The translations under genes were made by a program, and so were the position numbers. This document shows, one piece after another, positions 50,811-61,219 of a stretch of 64,000 nucleotides of DNA (positions within the stretch are counted from its first letter, which is position 1; each line of letters begins with the position of its first letter). The DNA lies in NCBI GenBank assembly GCA_963823505.1, contig CAWGLY010000006.1:434001-498000 (forward strand), written 5' to 3'. Source of the DNA: DATHZQ01 sp963823505 (GTDB lineage: Bacteria > Actinomycetota > Acidimicrobiia > Spongiisociales > UBA5794). Under the pieces are notes generated by a model. That model was not told where the DNA came from and searched no databases. It worked only from the letters and a program-made list of their open reading frames with translations.

Positions 50811-51821
50811 ATGCGTCCCAAACTGCAGGATGTCGCTGCGATCGCCGGCGTGAGCGAGGCGACGGTGAGCCGCGTCATGAACGGCAAGCCGGGCGTTGCT
50901 GACACCACCCGCCGCCAAGTCCTCGATGTGTTGAGTGAGTTGGGCTATCGGGATGTTCCCAGCCTGCCGATGAGGACCGGGGTCGTCGGCATCCTGACCC
51001 CCGAGCTCGACAACCCGATCTTCCCCCTCCTCGCCCAGTCGATCGAGGCCCGGCTGTCCCGGCACGACTACGTGGCGATGGTCTGTCCTACGACGGCGGA
51101 GACCATCAACGAGCAGGACTACCTCGATCAGCTGGTGGCGATGAACGCCGCCGGCGCCGTGGTCGTCAACGGTCGCTACGCCGGCGTGGGAATCGGATAC
51201 GGCGCCTACGAAGAGCTGGTGACACGGGGGCTTCGCGTTGTGCTGGTGAACGCGGTGACGCCGCCCTGTCCCGTACCTGCGGTCACGGTGGACATCGGCG
51301 CCGGTGCCGTCATGGCCGTCGAGCATCTCGCCGCCATGGGCCATCAACGGATCGGCTGCCTCGTCGGACCTCGGCGATATGCCACCGCACTCGAATTCAC
51401 CAAAGGGTGGCGCACCGCCATGGAAGGGCTCGGTCTCGATGCTGCGGATGACCTGGTGTCGGAAACCCTGTTCACCATCCAGGGCGGGCAGGCGGGTACC
51501 GCCCGACTTCTGGAGGCTCGAGCCACCGGCATCGTGGCGGCTAGCGACATGATGGCGATCGGTGCCGTGCGGGCCGTGCGCAGCTGGGGCATGGCCGTCC
51601 CCAACGACGTCTCGGTCGTGGGCTACGACGGCACCAACCTCGCATCGATCACCGACCCTGCGCTCACGACGTTGCGGCAACCCGTGGCGCAGATCGCCTC
51701 AGCGGTCACGTCGCTCTTCGTGGCACCTCCAGTGCTCGACGGTCCCGTCGCCTCCCAGGTCTTCATGCCCGAGCTCGTGGTGGCCGCCTCAACGGCCCCA
51801 GCCCGCCAACCAGTCGGCTAG
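50811..51821 (+). CDS. LacI-family transcriptional regulator of the maltodextrin locus
   Basis: A 336-residue LacI/GalR protein. The N-terminal helix-turn-helix is LQDVAAIAGVSEATVSRVMN with the hinge following, then a periplasmic-binding-type sensor domain (GVVGILTPELDNPIFPLLAQ, AVTVDIGAGAVMAVEHLAAMGH, DVSVVGYDG). ATG 50811 has GAGGT eight bases upstream. Divergence from malE and the operator boxes between suggest it represses the operon and itself. Its TAG stop lies in the CTAG terminus of the repeat element at 51818. Confidence 0.93.
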   Translation: MRPKLQDVAAIAGVSEATVSRVMNGKPGVADTTRRQVLDVLSELGYRDVPSLPMRTGVVGILTPELDNPIFPLLAQSIEARLSRHDYVAMVCPTTAETINEQDYLDQLVAMNAAGAVVVNGRYAGVGIGYGAYEELVTRGLRVVLVNAVTPPCPVPAVTVDIGAGAVMAVEHLAAMGHQRIGCLVGPRRYATALEFTKGWRTAMEGLGLDAADDLVSETLFTIQGGQAGTARLLEARATGIVAASDMMAIGAVRAVRSWGMAVPNDVSVVGYDGTNLASITDPALTTLRQPVAQIASAVTSLFVAPPVLDGPVASQVFMPELVVAASTAPARQPVG

Positions 51822-51924
51822 GACACTGCTGATCAACGTCAGTTCGAGCTCGTGACCGAGGTCGTGACCAGGCACCGTGGCGGACCCGCGAGCCCTCACG
51901 ACGATTTGATCAGCAGTCTCCTAG
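51818..51924. repeat. 107-bp inverted-repeat element, copy B
   Basis: Begins CTAGGACACTGCTGATCAA and ends TTGATCAGCAGTCTCCTAG: 19-base terminal inverted repeats with one mismatch. Copies A and C are nearly identical to it, and the copy at 18356 is diverged. Its left CTAG provides the TAG stop of the LacI-type gene. The 70-base core has shorter self-complementary pieces (GAGCTC, GGTCGTGACC). Confidence 0.93.
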
Positions 51925-52045
51925 CCCGGCAGGCTTCGGCACCACTGGGCCTGACGGCCCATCGACCCGGGCGGCGCCGACCGATAGGCTGACGAGACCA
52001 GGACTGGGCGCTGGTGGCGCCTGGGGCCGCTTCGAAGGTAGGGAA

Positions 52046-53161
52046 ATGAAGCAAGGGGACCTGGTCACCATCGTCGCGCTCGTCGGCGCCGCATTGGTCG
52101 TCCTGACGACCATCGCGGTCATCGCAATGCGCAGGAACCGCCGTAGGCGGGAAGTCGTTGGCGGCTATGAAGAAAAGATCGCACGGCTGGGGACGAGCTA
52201 CGACACGCTGCGTGCCGGACAAGACGCGCTCGAATCCGGCAACTACGAACAGGCGCTGGACTGCGGCTTCCGGGTCGTGAGACGAGCGACGCCCGGCTCG
52301 TACCGGGTCGCCGCCAGCCACGCGCTCATTGGGTCTGCCGCCAGCCACCTCGGCCGGTATCGCACCGCGGCCGAGCACTTCGAGCTGGCGATGGCGCAGG
52401 ATGCGCGCGGCGATCTTGTACCGTCGCCGTCGGCACTGCTGACGAAGCTGGCGGAGTGCGAGCTTGCGTCGGCAGATCTCGCCAAAGCCATTCGCACCTC
52501 GGCGAACGCCCTCACCGCGGGGCAGAACAACACGGAACGTGCACGGGCTCTCCAGGTTTCCGGCGCGGCCCACCTGATGGCGGGGGCGCGGGAGCTGGCA
52601 CACGGCAACGCCAGGTTTGCGGCCGACCTCGACGTCGATCTGGTCACCGCGGCGATGACCGACCAGCTGCTTGCCCGCATTGCCGGAAAGGCCGAGCCTG
52701 CGCGAGCAACCGCCCTACTCGAGAATGCGGCACGGGTGTTCCAACACGCTGATCGCTGGCTGGATGCCGCTCGTGCGATCGGGGACCGAGCCGATCTTCT
52801 CGAACGCACCGGGGACACGGCTGCGGCCGTCGATTGCTGGCGTGAGGCACTTCGGCTGCTCGCCGGGCATCCCAGCGAGCATGCCGACCTCGCCATCGTG
52901 TCTGCCCGACTGGCGGGTGCGTCTGCTGCCGTGCAAAGCTCAGACGAGGCCGACCGCCATCTGGCCAACGCAGAGGCGGAGTTCGCCGTCTGTGAGCTTC
53001 CAACGGCCAAGATGCTGCTTGCGTGGGCGCGTGCCCAGATGGCGGACGCACGAGGGCTGTCTGCCGACGCCTCATCGGCACGAGAGGAAGCTCTCCAGCA
53101 GGCCGACGATCTCGGTTTGCCGTATTGGCGGGACCGCATCGCAACCAGGGATACCGTCTGA
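52046..53161 (+). CDS. Membrane-anchored tetratricopeptide-like repeat protein
   Basis: A 371-residue protein with a TM helix at about 8-28 (TIVALVGAALVVLTTIAVIA), a basic stop-transfer (RRNRRRRE), and a long helical region in which TPR-like units are visible (ALESGNYEQALDCGFRVVRRA, LGRYRTAAEHFELAMA, DWCREAL-type later). It is probably a scaffold for protein interactions inside the cell. No enzyme domain is seen. The gene is flanked by two copies of the 107-bp element. Confidence 0.72.
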   Translation: MKQGDLVTIVALVGAALVVLTTIAVIAMRRNRRRREVVGGYEEKIARLGTSYDTLRAGQDALESGNYEQALDCGFRVVRRATPGSYRVAASHALIGSAASHLGRYRTAAEHFELAMAQDARGDLVPSPSALLTKLAECELASADLAKAIRTSANALTAGQNNTERARALQVSGAAHLMAGARELAHGNARFAADLDVDLVTAAMTDQLLARIAGKAEPARATALLENAARVFQHADRWLDAARAIGDRADLLERTGDTAAAVDCWREALRLLAGHPSEHADLAIVSARLAGASAAVQSSDEADRHLANAEAEFAVCELPTAKMLLAWARAQMADARGLSADASSAREEALQQADDLGLPYWRDRIATRDTV

Positions 53162-53180
53162 CCCGGCGGGTGGGTCAGCG

Positions 53181-53287
53181 CTAGGACACTGCTGATCAAC
53201 GTCAGTTCGAGCTCGTGACCGAGGTCGTGACCAGGCACCGTGGCGGACCCGCGAGTCCTCACGACGATTTGATCAGCAGTCTCCTTA
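53181..53287. repeat. 107-bp inverted-repeat element, copy C
   Basis: Nearly identical to copy B over the whole length, in the same orientation, only 1.36 kb away with the TPR gene between them. The right terminus has one extra T (CTCCTTAG), and its TTA is the TAA stop of the minus-strand S9 peptidase. Confidence 0.92.
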
Positions 53288-55192
53288 GGACGTGCTCAGC
53301 TCGAGAAAGGGCACGTCCCCCGCCGGCGCAAACCCGAACACCTGCCCGTAGAACGACAGCTCCGCGTTGCGAGCTGCGATCACGTTCTCGGCTTTGCGGA
53401 AGCCGTGGCCCTCCCCCTCGAACAGCACGTACGCATGCGGGATGCCTCGCTCCGCGAGGGCCGCGACCATGACCTCGGCCTGTGCAGGGGGAACCACCTT
53501 GTCGTCTGCGCCCTGCAGCAGCAGCACAGGGCAGCTGAAACCCTCGGGGTGATACAGCGGCGACCGTTGCCGGTAGAGATCCGCCTGCTCCGGGTACGAC
53601 CCGATGAGAGAGTCCAGATACCGGCTCTCGAACTTGTGGGTGTCTTCGGCCAGGGCAGCGCAGTCGGCGACCCCGAAGTACGACACCCCGGCAGAGAAGA
53701 TGTCATGGAACGCCAGCGCACACAGCGTCGTGTAGCCCCCCGCGCTGCCACCCACGATCGCCATCCGGGACGGATCCACGTGGCCGGCGTCGGCGAGATA
53801 CCTGGCTGCGGCGATGCAGTCGTCGGTGTCCACGATTCCCCACTGGCCTTCGAGCGCCTGCCGGTACGTGCGCCCGTACCCGGTGCTACCGCGGTAGTTG
53901 ACGTCCACCACGCCGATACCGCGGCTGGTCCAGAACTGGATCTCCAGATCGAGGCTGGCGTGGGTAGCCGACGTTGGGCCGCCGTGGCTCATCACGATCA
54001 ACGGCGGCAGCTCGCCTTCAGGTCCCTCGAACCTCGGGTTCTTTGGGGGGTAGAAGAACCCGTGCGTCACCGCACCACCGGTGGTGGGCGCTTCGATGGC
54101 AATCGGATCGCTGAAGTAGCCCGGCTCGATCTCCACGTCGAAGTTGCGACGGGCAACCTGCACCTCACCCGACTCGATATCGACGCCGACGATGCCGAGC
54201 GGGGTCGTTGCGTCGCCTGCAACCGTCCACACCGTCGAGCCGGCGATTGCGAGGTAGTTGACGATCGTGTCGTGCGGGAAGGCGACGTCTCGGACGGCGC
54301 CGTCGTCGATCACGACCGGTCTGTCCCTGCCGGCTTCGGTCACAACGGCAACGATCCGGCCATCGTCGAGGAAGCCGTAGCGGGCGAGGCCGAAGACCCA
54401 CTGCGGTGTGCCGATCTCGGCGTCCATGGGTGCGATGGGATCCCCTTCCCGATAGAGATTCCACCATCCCGTCCGGTCTGAGGCCCAGTACAGCGCACCG
54501 GACGGGCTCCACTCCGGCTGGAAGATCGATTCCTGCTCGCCACCGGCAACATGACGCAGCGCACCGAGCGTGCCATCTCCGGCGAGGGCGGCCACCCAGA
54601 GGTCCGATCCGTCCCAGGGCATCCGAGGATGGTCCCAGGTGAGCCAGGCCAGCGACCGCCCGTCTGGGCTCCGGCGCAGCGACGAGTAGAAGTCATGACC
54701 CGTCGCGATCACCCGCGGCGCGGTGCTGCCGTCGAGCGGAAACACCACGAGCTCGTTCGTCGGCTCGCCATCGTCATGTCGTTCGCGAACGGCGATGACG
54801 TTTGACCCATGGAAGGTCAGGTCGGCGTAGCGATCGCCGGCCTCGATCGACGGTTCGGGCGTGATCGCCGCCGGAGTCTCTCCATCGAGCCGGTAGACCC
54901 GCTGGTCGGCGAAGTCGGTCGCCAGCAGGACTCCGCCGGCGACCACATACGACACTCCACCGTATTCGTGGATGCGGGTGCGGGCGTTGAACCCCGCGGG
55001 GAGCACGTCTTCGACGGCACCGCCTGGCCCGCGGCGCACCACGGCGGTTCGGCCCCCTTCTGCCGGACGGCGCTCTGCCCAATACAGGTCGTCGCCGTCG
55101 ACCACGGGTGCGTGCGCCACGATGGCCTCATCGGCGAGCATCGTCGTACTGATCGGCGACTCCCACGATCCGTATGACGCAACGGTGGGCAT
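53285..55192 (-). CDS. S9-family prolyl-oligopeptidase-like peptidase
   Basis: A 635-residue serine peptidase: an N-terminal beta-propeller (about 1-370, with repeated WSPSG/SPDGRSL blades) and a C-terminal alpha/beta-hydrolase domain. The catalytic serine lies in VGGSAGGYTT (near 482), Asp in LQGADDKVVP (near 561) and His in GEGHGF (near 594). The N-terminal TTG in the frame is replaced by ATG 55192 with GGAG six bases upstream. It is cytoplasmic and follows lysS by 12 bases, and its stop lies in repeat copy C. Confidence 0.92.
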   Translation of the reverse strand: MPTVASYGSWESPISTTMLADEAIVAHAPVVDGDDLYWAERRPAEGGRTAVVRRGPGGAVEDVLPAGFNARTRIHEYGGVSYVVAGGVLLATDFADQRVYRLDGETPAAITPEPSIEAGDRYADLTFHGSNVIAVRERHDDGEPTNELVVFPLDGSTAPRVIATGHDFYSSLRRSPDGRSLAWLTWDHPRMPWDGSDLWVAALAGDGTLGALRHVAGGEQESIFQPEWSPSGALYWASDRTGWWNLYREGDPIAPMDAEIGTPQWVFGLARYGFLDDGRIVAVVTEAGRDRPVVIDDGAVRDVAFPHDTIVNYLAIAGSTVWTVAGDATTPLGIVGVDIESGEVQVARRNFDVEIEPGYFSDPIAIEAPTTGGAVTHGFFYPPKNPRFEGPEGELPPLIVMSHGGPTSATHASLDLEIQFWTSRGIGVVDVNYRGSTGYGRTYRQALEGQWGIVDTDDCIAAARYLADAGHVDPSRMAIVGGSAGGYTTLCALAFHDIFSAGVSYFGVADCAALAEDTHKFESRYLDSLIGSYPEQADLYRQRSPLYHPEGFSCPVLLLQGADDKVVPPAQAEVMVAALAERGIPHAYVLFEGEGHGFRKAENVIAARNAELSFYGQVFGFAPAGDVPFLELSTS

Positions 55193-55204
55193 GGTGGTCT
55201 CCAA

Positions 55205-56729
<1,525 letters not shown>

Positions 56730-56737
<8 letters not shown>

Positions 56738-57506
56738 GGTGGTCCTGGTTCAAGTCGTAGATGAGGCGCAGGCCGTCGAGCGTGAGAAATTCGTCGACCC
56801 GGTCGACACTGCTGCAATGGGGGACGATGGTAGAGGCGAGGCCGCCCGTGGCCACGCGAACAACGTCGCCGCCGAGTTCAGCCACCAGACGTTCCATGAT
56901 CCCGTCAACGAGGCCGGCGTGCCCGTACAACGCACCGCTCTGGATCGCCTCAACGGTTCCCTTGCCGATGGGCGATCGCGGCGGCACGAACTCGACGCGG
57001 CGTAGCGCCGCAGTGCCTCCGATCAATGCGTCTGTGGAGATCACCAAGCCGGGCGCAATCGCCCCGCCCAGGTACTCGCCCGCGGCACTGACGACGTCGA
57101 AGTTCGTCGACGTGCCGAAGTCAACGACGATCAGCGGGGTTCCGTATTTGGCCCGAGCCGCAACGCTGTTGACCACGCGGTCGGCGCCGACCTCACGGGG
57201 ATTGTCGATCAAGATCGGCATGCCCGTCTTCACCCCGGGCTCCACGACGACGACATTCTCGCCTGCGACCAACTCGGCAACCGTTCGCAACGGTGCGGTC
57301 AGCGCCGGCACGACGCTGGAGAGGGCCACGCCGTGGACGTCGGAAGGGCGGAAGCCTTCGAGCTCGAGCATGCCCTTGAGATTCATGCGCAACTCGTCGG
57401 CGGTGCGCTCTCGCGTCGTGGTGAGGCGCCAGTGGCCCACCAAGTCATCCTTGTCGAACATGCCGATGACCGTCTGCGTGTTCCCAACATCGAGCACCAG
57501 GAGCAT
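56730..57506 (-). CDS. coaX: Type III pantothenate kinase CoaX
   Basis: A 258-residue type III pantothenate kinase of the ASKHA fold: LDVGNTQTVIG at the start with D6, GADRVVN near 105, and VVDFGTSTNFD near 128-137 with the catalytic acid, then GGAIAPGL. It phosphorylates pantothenate, the first step from pantothenate to CoA, and needs a monovalent cation. The frame extends upstream but is only shadow there; ATG 57506 has a GGGGAGAG site. Products of panC feed it directly. Confidence 0.96.
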
Positions 57507-57534
57507 CAGCGCTCTCCCCTGTCGGCCACGAGCT

Positions 57535-58440
57535 TCATCGCCCGCCTCCTGCGGCATACAGCATGCTGGGCTCCTCCAACCACGTGCCCCTGTCGGGGAC
57601 GAACGCATCGTCGAACTTGTCAATGTGGATGTTGTCGATGAGGCGCACGGCACCGACCCTGGCGGCCAGCGACAAGAAGCAAGGCTCGTCCAGGCGAGCC
57701 ACCGGCTCGAGCGTTCCGTGCCTCGCCAACTCGACGTACTCGAGCGACAGCGGCGCCGCGGCGACGGCGTCCCTGACCCGGCGCACCAGGACCTGCCCGG
57801 CTCGCTCCCCCGCATCGATCGCATCGGCGGCCGCCATCAGCCCGCGACTGAGCTTCAGAGCTGCAATGCGGTCGTCCGCAGACAGGAACACGTTGCGCGA
57901 CGACAAGGCGAGCCCGTCGGCCTCTCGAACGGTCGGCATGCCGCGGATCTCCAGCGGAAACGAGAGGTCACGCGCCATCGCCGTGACCAGTGCGACCTGC
58001 TGGGCGTCCTTGCGACCGAAATACGCCATATCGGGCTGCACCCCGGCGAACAGCTTGGCGACCACGGTCGCAACCCCGTCGAAGTGGCCTGGACGGTGTG
58101 CTCCTTCGAGCACGGTGCTCAGCGTCGGAAGCGTCACGACCGTCGCCGGGGGCCATGCGGCATACATTTCGTCGAGGCTGGGCGCCAGGACGATGTCGAC
58201 GCCTGCCGCCTCCGCGATTGCGACGTCACGGTCGAGATCTCTGGGGTACCGGCTGAGATCCCTCGACTCATCGAACTGCAGCGGGTTCACGAACAGGCTC
58301 ATGACGACGTAATCGCACTCACGTCTCGCGGCATCGAGCAGGGAGGCATGCCCCTCGTGCAGGTAGCCCATCGTCGGAACCAGCCCGACCGACCCCCGAG
58401 CGGCATCGCGCACGTCGGCGAACGTCGACGCCAGCCTCAT
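57535..58440 (-). CDS. panC: Pantothenate synthetase PanC
   Basis: A 301-residue PanC joining pantoate and beta-alanine with ATP. Motifs in order: PTMGYLHEGH at 22-31 (HIGH-type), LEGAHRPGHFDGVATVV, YFGRKDAQQ and ADGLALSSRN (KMSKS-like). Length is normal. It overlaps the upstream Rossmann gene by four bases (ATGA) and is followed after 28 bases by coaX, so pantothenate synthesis and its phosphorylation are in one operon. Confidence 0.97.
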   Translation of the reverse strand: MRLASTFADVRDAARGSVGLVPTMGYLHEGHASLLDAARRECDYVVMSLFVNPLQFDESRDLSRYPRDLDRDVAIAEAAGVDIVLAPSLDEMYAAWPPATVVTLPTLSTVLEGAHRPGHFDGVATVVAKLFAGVQPDMAYFGRKDAQQVALVTAMARDLSFPLEIRGMPTVREADGLALSSRNVFLSADDRIAALKLSRGLMAAADAIDAGERAGQVLVRRVRDAVAAAPLSLEYVELARHGTLEPVARLDEPCFLSLAARVGAVRLIDNIHIDKFDDAFVPDRGTWLEEPSMLYAAGGGR

Positions 58441-59282
58441 GGGTCATCCTCGGTCGGAGGCTGCCACCGCATGAGCATTTCTTCGAAGTCGTGGCGGCGT
58501 CCTGCGATGGCGGCGAGGTGGAGCACGAACACCGAGAACGTGTCCACCCACTCAGGGGCGTCGTGCGCCACCGCATCCAACTGCCCCCTCACGGTCGCAA
58601 CGTCGCCGCGGGCAACGGGCCCGGTGAGGGACGGCCGTGGACCCATGGTGAAGGCATTGTCGATGACGGCTCGCACCAGCGGCTCGGCGGCAACAAACGG
58701 GACGCCGGCGGCGGTCAGCAGATCGCTCGCCATCGTGAGTGCGGCGAGGGGGAAATTGGCGGCGGCGGCCGCCCCCGCGTGATAGAGCGCCTTGACGTCG
58801 TCGGCCAGATCGAACGGCTCGGCGCCGAGCGAGGCAGCCAGCTCGTGAAGCGTGGTTCGGAGCGGTTCGGTCGCCGTGACCGCAATCCAGGCGCCGGCGA
58901 TGCGGGCCGCTCCCGCCTCGGGAGTCGGGAGTGTCTGGAGCGGGTGGAAGGACCCGATCTGGAGTCCTGCAGCTGCCAGCGGTGCAAGCGCATCCGTCTT
59001 CGTCAACCCGGAGACGTGGACAGCCGCAGCCACTCGACCTGCACTTCCTGCAAGTCGTGCTGCGACGGTTGCGATCGCAGAATCCCGAGTCGCAATGATC
59101 AGCAACTCCGCCTCGGGCAGCGTGGCATCGACGGTGAAGGGTCGAGTCGAGAGGTGTTCCCCTGCAGCCGCCGCCTGTTCCTCGTCCTTGCCGACGACAC
59201 CGACGATGTCGTGGCCTGCGGCCGAAGCAGCCCAAGCAAGCGAAAGCCCGGCACGCCCGGGCCCAGCAATGATGATGCGCAT
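58437..59282 (-). CDS. Rossmann-fold DUF2520-type oxidoreductase-like protein
   Basis: A 281-residue protein with an NAD(P)-binding start (MRIIIAGPGRAGLSLA, GPGRAG at 7-12) and a C-terminal helical domain (DDVKALYHAGAAAAANF, DNAFTMGPRPSLTGPVARGD). It resembles DUF2520 proteins that commonly precede panC in actinobacteria and may supply pantoate by ketopantoate reduction, as proposed from context only. ATG 59282 was chosen over the longer frame. panC overlaps it by four bases. Confidence 0.85.
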   Translation of the reverse strand: MRIIIAGPGRAGLSLAWAASAAGHDIVGVVGKDEEQAAAAGEHLSTRPFTVDATLPEAELLIIATRDSAIATVAARLAGSAGRVAAAVHVSGLTKTDALAPLAAAGLQIGSFHPLQTLPTPEAGAARIAGAWIAVTATEPLRTTLHELAASLGAEPFDLADDVKALYHAGAAAAANFPLAALTMASDLLTAAGVPFVAAEPLVRAVIDNAFTMGPRPSLTGPVARGDVATVRGQLDAVAHDAPEWVDTFSVFVLHLAAIAGRRHDFEEMLMRWQPPTEDDP

Positions 59283-59352
59283 ACGTCCTCGGCTGCAGTC
59301 CCTCGGGTACCGGTACCGGGAGTGGAGTGTAGGGGTGCACGGCGAGGGCACC

Positions 59353-59447
<95 letters not shown>

Positions 59448-59565
59448 GGGGGAGGGACCTGGTGCTTTTTGCTCGGTACTGCCTACGCCCGACCTCGGGG
59501 CTCGCTACGGGCGGTGTAGAGCGGCGGGGCGTGTGCCTCGTGGTGGGAATGGAATGGGGGCTGGG

Positions 59566-59805
59566 TCAGCGTGGCGGTCGCACGTAGTCGATCTGGTAGG
59601 GGATGTCCCGCATCTCTTCGACGTCGTGGTGTTGCCTGTCGGCGTCGCGGTACTCGACAGCATGTGCTGCCCGGTCCCCAACACGATGGGCCCGATCCTT
59701 GAGCGTCTTTGCGATGAGGCCGTCCACATCGACACCGGCGCTCTGCAACTGTGCGTAGGCCGCCATGGCCTGTTCACCCAGCTCGAGGGTGATGGTCTTC
59801 GCCAT
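59566..59805 (-). CDS. Small hypothetical protein, 79 residues
   Basis: Not recognised. The N-terminal half (KTITLELGEQAMAAYAQLQ) looks like a short ribbon-helix-helix or antitoxin-type start with a single strand, the second half is polar and charged. The ATG 59805 has no clear ribosome site; a TACGGT box nine bases ahead suggests leaderless transcription, but this is weak. No toxin-like partner is next to it. Confidence 0.45.
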   Translation of the reverse strand: MAKTITLELGEQAMAAYAQLQSAGVDVDGLIAKTLKDRAHRVGDRAAHAVEYRDADRQHHDVEEMRDIPYQIDYVRPPR

Positions 59806-59938
59806 ATGGGAACCGTATCAGCGATTGCTGATCCTGCAACGAGCACAAGTACCTGACAGCGAGTACTTAAGACTTGGGCGGGTGGGAGGGCCAGCATGGC
59901 ACCCGCACCAGATCAGACGGTTGGACCGACGCAAACGG

Positions 59939-60571
59939 CTATTTGGTGCCAAATATGCGATCGCCGGCGTCGCCGAGACCGGGCACGATGTAGCCGATCT
60001 CGTTGAGATGGCTGTCGACGGCGGCCGTCCAAATGGGCACGTCGGGATGGTGGTCATGGAGGTGTTCGATCCCCTCCGGTGCCGCCACCAGACAAACAAA
60101 ACGAACCTCCTTGGGGCCCAGCGCCTTGATCCGCTCCACCGCAGCTACGGCCGAATGTCCCGTCGCCAGCATGGGATCCACCGCAATCACCAACCGATCG
60201 TCCACCCGCTCAGGCATCTTGAAGTAGTACTGGATGGCTTCCAGCGTGTCGTGGTCGCGATAGAGCCCGATGTGACCGACCCGCGCCGAGGGGATGACGT
60301 CGAGCACACCTTCGAGGATCCCGCCGCCCGCCCGCAGGATCGACACGAGCACCGGTTTGAGCCCTGCCAGGATCGGTGCCTGGGTCACGGCCAGCGGGGT
60401 CTCGATTTCGACCATCTCGAGCTCGAGGTCCCGCGTGACCTCATAGCCCATGAGTGCGGAGATCTCACGCAACAACCGCCGGAACTCTGCGGTCGCCGTC
60501 TCTTTGCGCCGCATCAGCGTCAGCTTGTGCTGCACCAGCGGGTGATCGATCACGATCAGGTCTCGGGTCAT
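59939..60571 (-). CDS. upp: Uracil phosphoribosyltransferase
   Basis: A 210-residue Upp, salvaging uracil with PRPP to UMP. The PRPP loop DPMLATGHS is at 132-140; VSILRAGGGILEG carries the uracil-proximal region, and the C-terminal GDAGDRIFGTK closes the active site. A CGAGGAGGG site precedes ATG 60571. It lies 75 bases from the end of folK on the same strand and may be read from the same or its own promoter. Confidence 0.97.
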   Translation of the reverse strand: MTRDLIVIDHPLVQHKLTLMRRKETATAEFRRLLREISALMGYEVTRDLELEMVEIETPLAVTQAPILAGLKPVLVSILRAGGGILEGVLDVIPSARVGHIGLYRDHDTLEAIQYYFKMPERVDDRLVIAVDPMLATGHSAVAAVERIKALGPKEVRFVCLVAAPEGIEHLHDHHPDVPIWTAAVDSHLNEIGYIVPGLGDAGDRIFGTK

Positions 60572-60645
60572 GGTCCCTCCTCGCAGGTCGCCGCCACCAT
60601 AGGAGGCCGAGCTCGATGCCACGCCACCGTCGAGGATCGGCACCC

Positions 60646-61218
60646 CTACGGCACCACCAAGCCCATCAGCCACCAGATCCCGACGGCGAGCATCCCGACG
60701 ACGAGGAAGACGGCGATCGACGCGGCCGGACTCGACTGCCCATCAAGTCGCGCGACCTGCTGATCAGCGACCCGGGGAAGGTACGCGTCGAGCCGAGTGC
60801 CGTCGGGAAGTGCGGCTGCAGGCCACGCGTCGATGAGCGGCTCGAGCACAAACCTGCGCTCGACCATGCGCGGATGCGGCACGGTCAGGCCAGGAAGATC
60901 GATCATCTGGTCTCCGTAGAGCAGAAGGTCGAGGTCGAGCGTGCGGGGGCCCCAGCGTTCGCGTCGCTTCCTGCCGTGATCGTGCTCGATCGCGAGGAGA
61001 CGATCCAGCAGCTCACGTGGAGCAAGCTCGGTGTCGACGACGACAACGCCGTTGAGGTAGGGACCCTGCTCCGGTCCGCCAACGGGCGCGGTCTCGTAGA
61101 GCGCTGAGCTGGCGACCACGTCCCCTACCCGCTCAGCGATTGTCCTGCCCGCGGCCAACAGAGTCTCGCGACGGTCACCGACGTTCGACCCGAGCCCGAT
61201 GGCGGCCCGGACGGCCAC
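60646..61218 (-). CDS. folK: 2-amino-4-hydroxy-6-hydroxymethyldihydropteridine pyrophosphokinase FolK with C-terminal TM tail
   Basis: FolK transfers pyrophosphate from ATP to hydroxymethyl-dihydropterin. Motifs GLGSNVG at 8-14, E78-H-x-x-GRKR at 78-86 and RWGPRTLDLDLLL at 88-100 with metal-binding D95/D97 are intact. After the normal FolK end (about 160) the frame continues in a hydrophobic stretch AVFLVVGMLAVGIWWLMGLV to residue 190, which would anchor the enzyme to the membrane. The frame is one continuous ORF. It starts two bases after the phosphatase-like gene. Confidence 0.93.
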   Translation of the reverse strand: MAVRAAIGLGSNVGDRRETLLAAGRTIAERVGDVVASSALYETAPVGGPEQGPYLNGVVVVDTELAPRELLDRLLAIEHDHGRKRRERWGPRTLDLDLLLYGDQMIDLPGLTVPHPRMVERRFVLEPLIDAWPAAALPDGTRLDAYLPRVADQQVARLDGQSSPAASIAVFLVVGMLAVGIWWLMGLVVP

Positions 61219-61219
61219 G

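Noticed and set aside
51818..53287. Composite transposon made of repeat copies B and C around the TPR gene
   Set aside because: The two copies are in the same orientation and have no transposase; the TPR protein is unlike cargo, and copy A stands alone elsewhere. Not excluded, but not supported.
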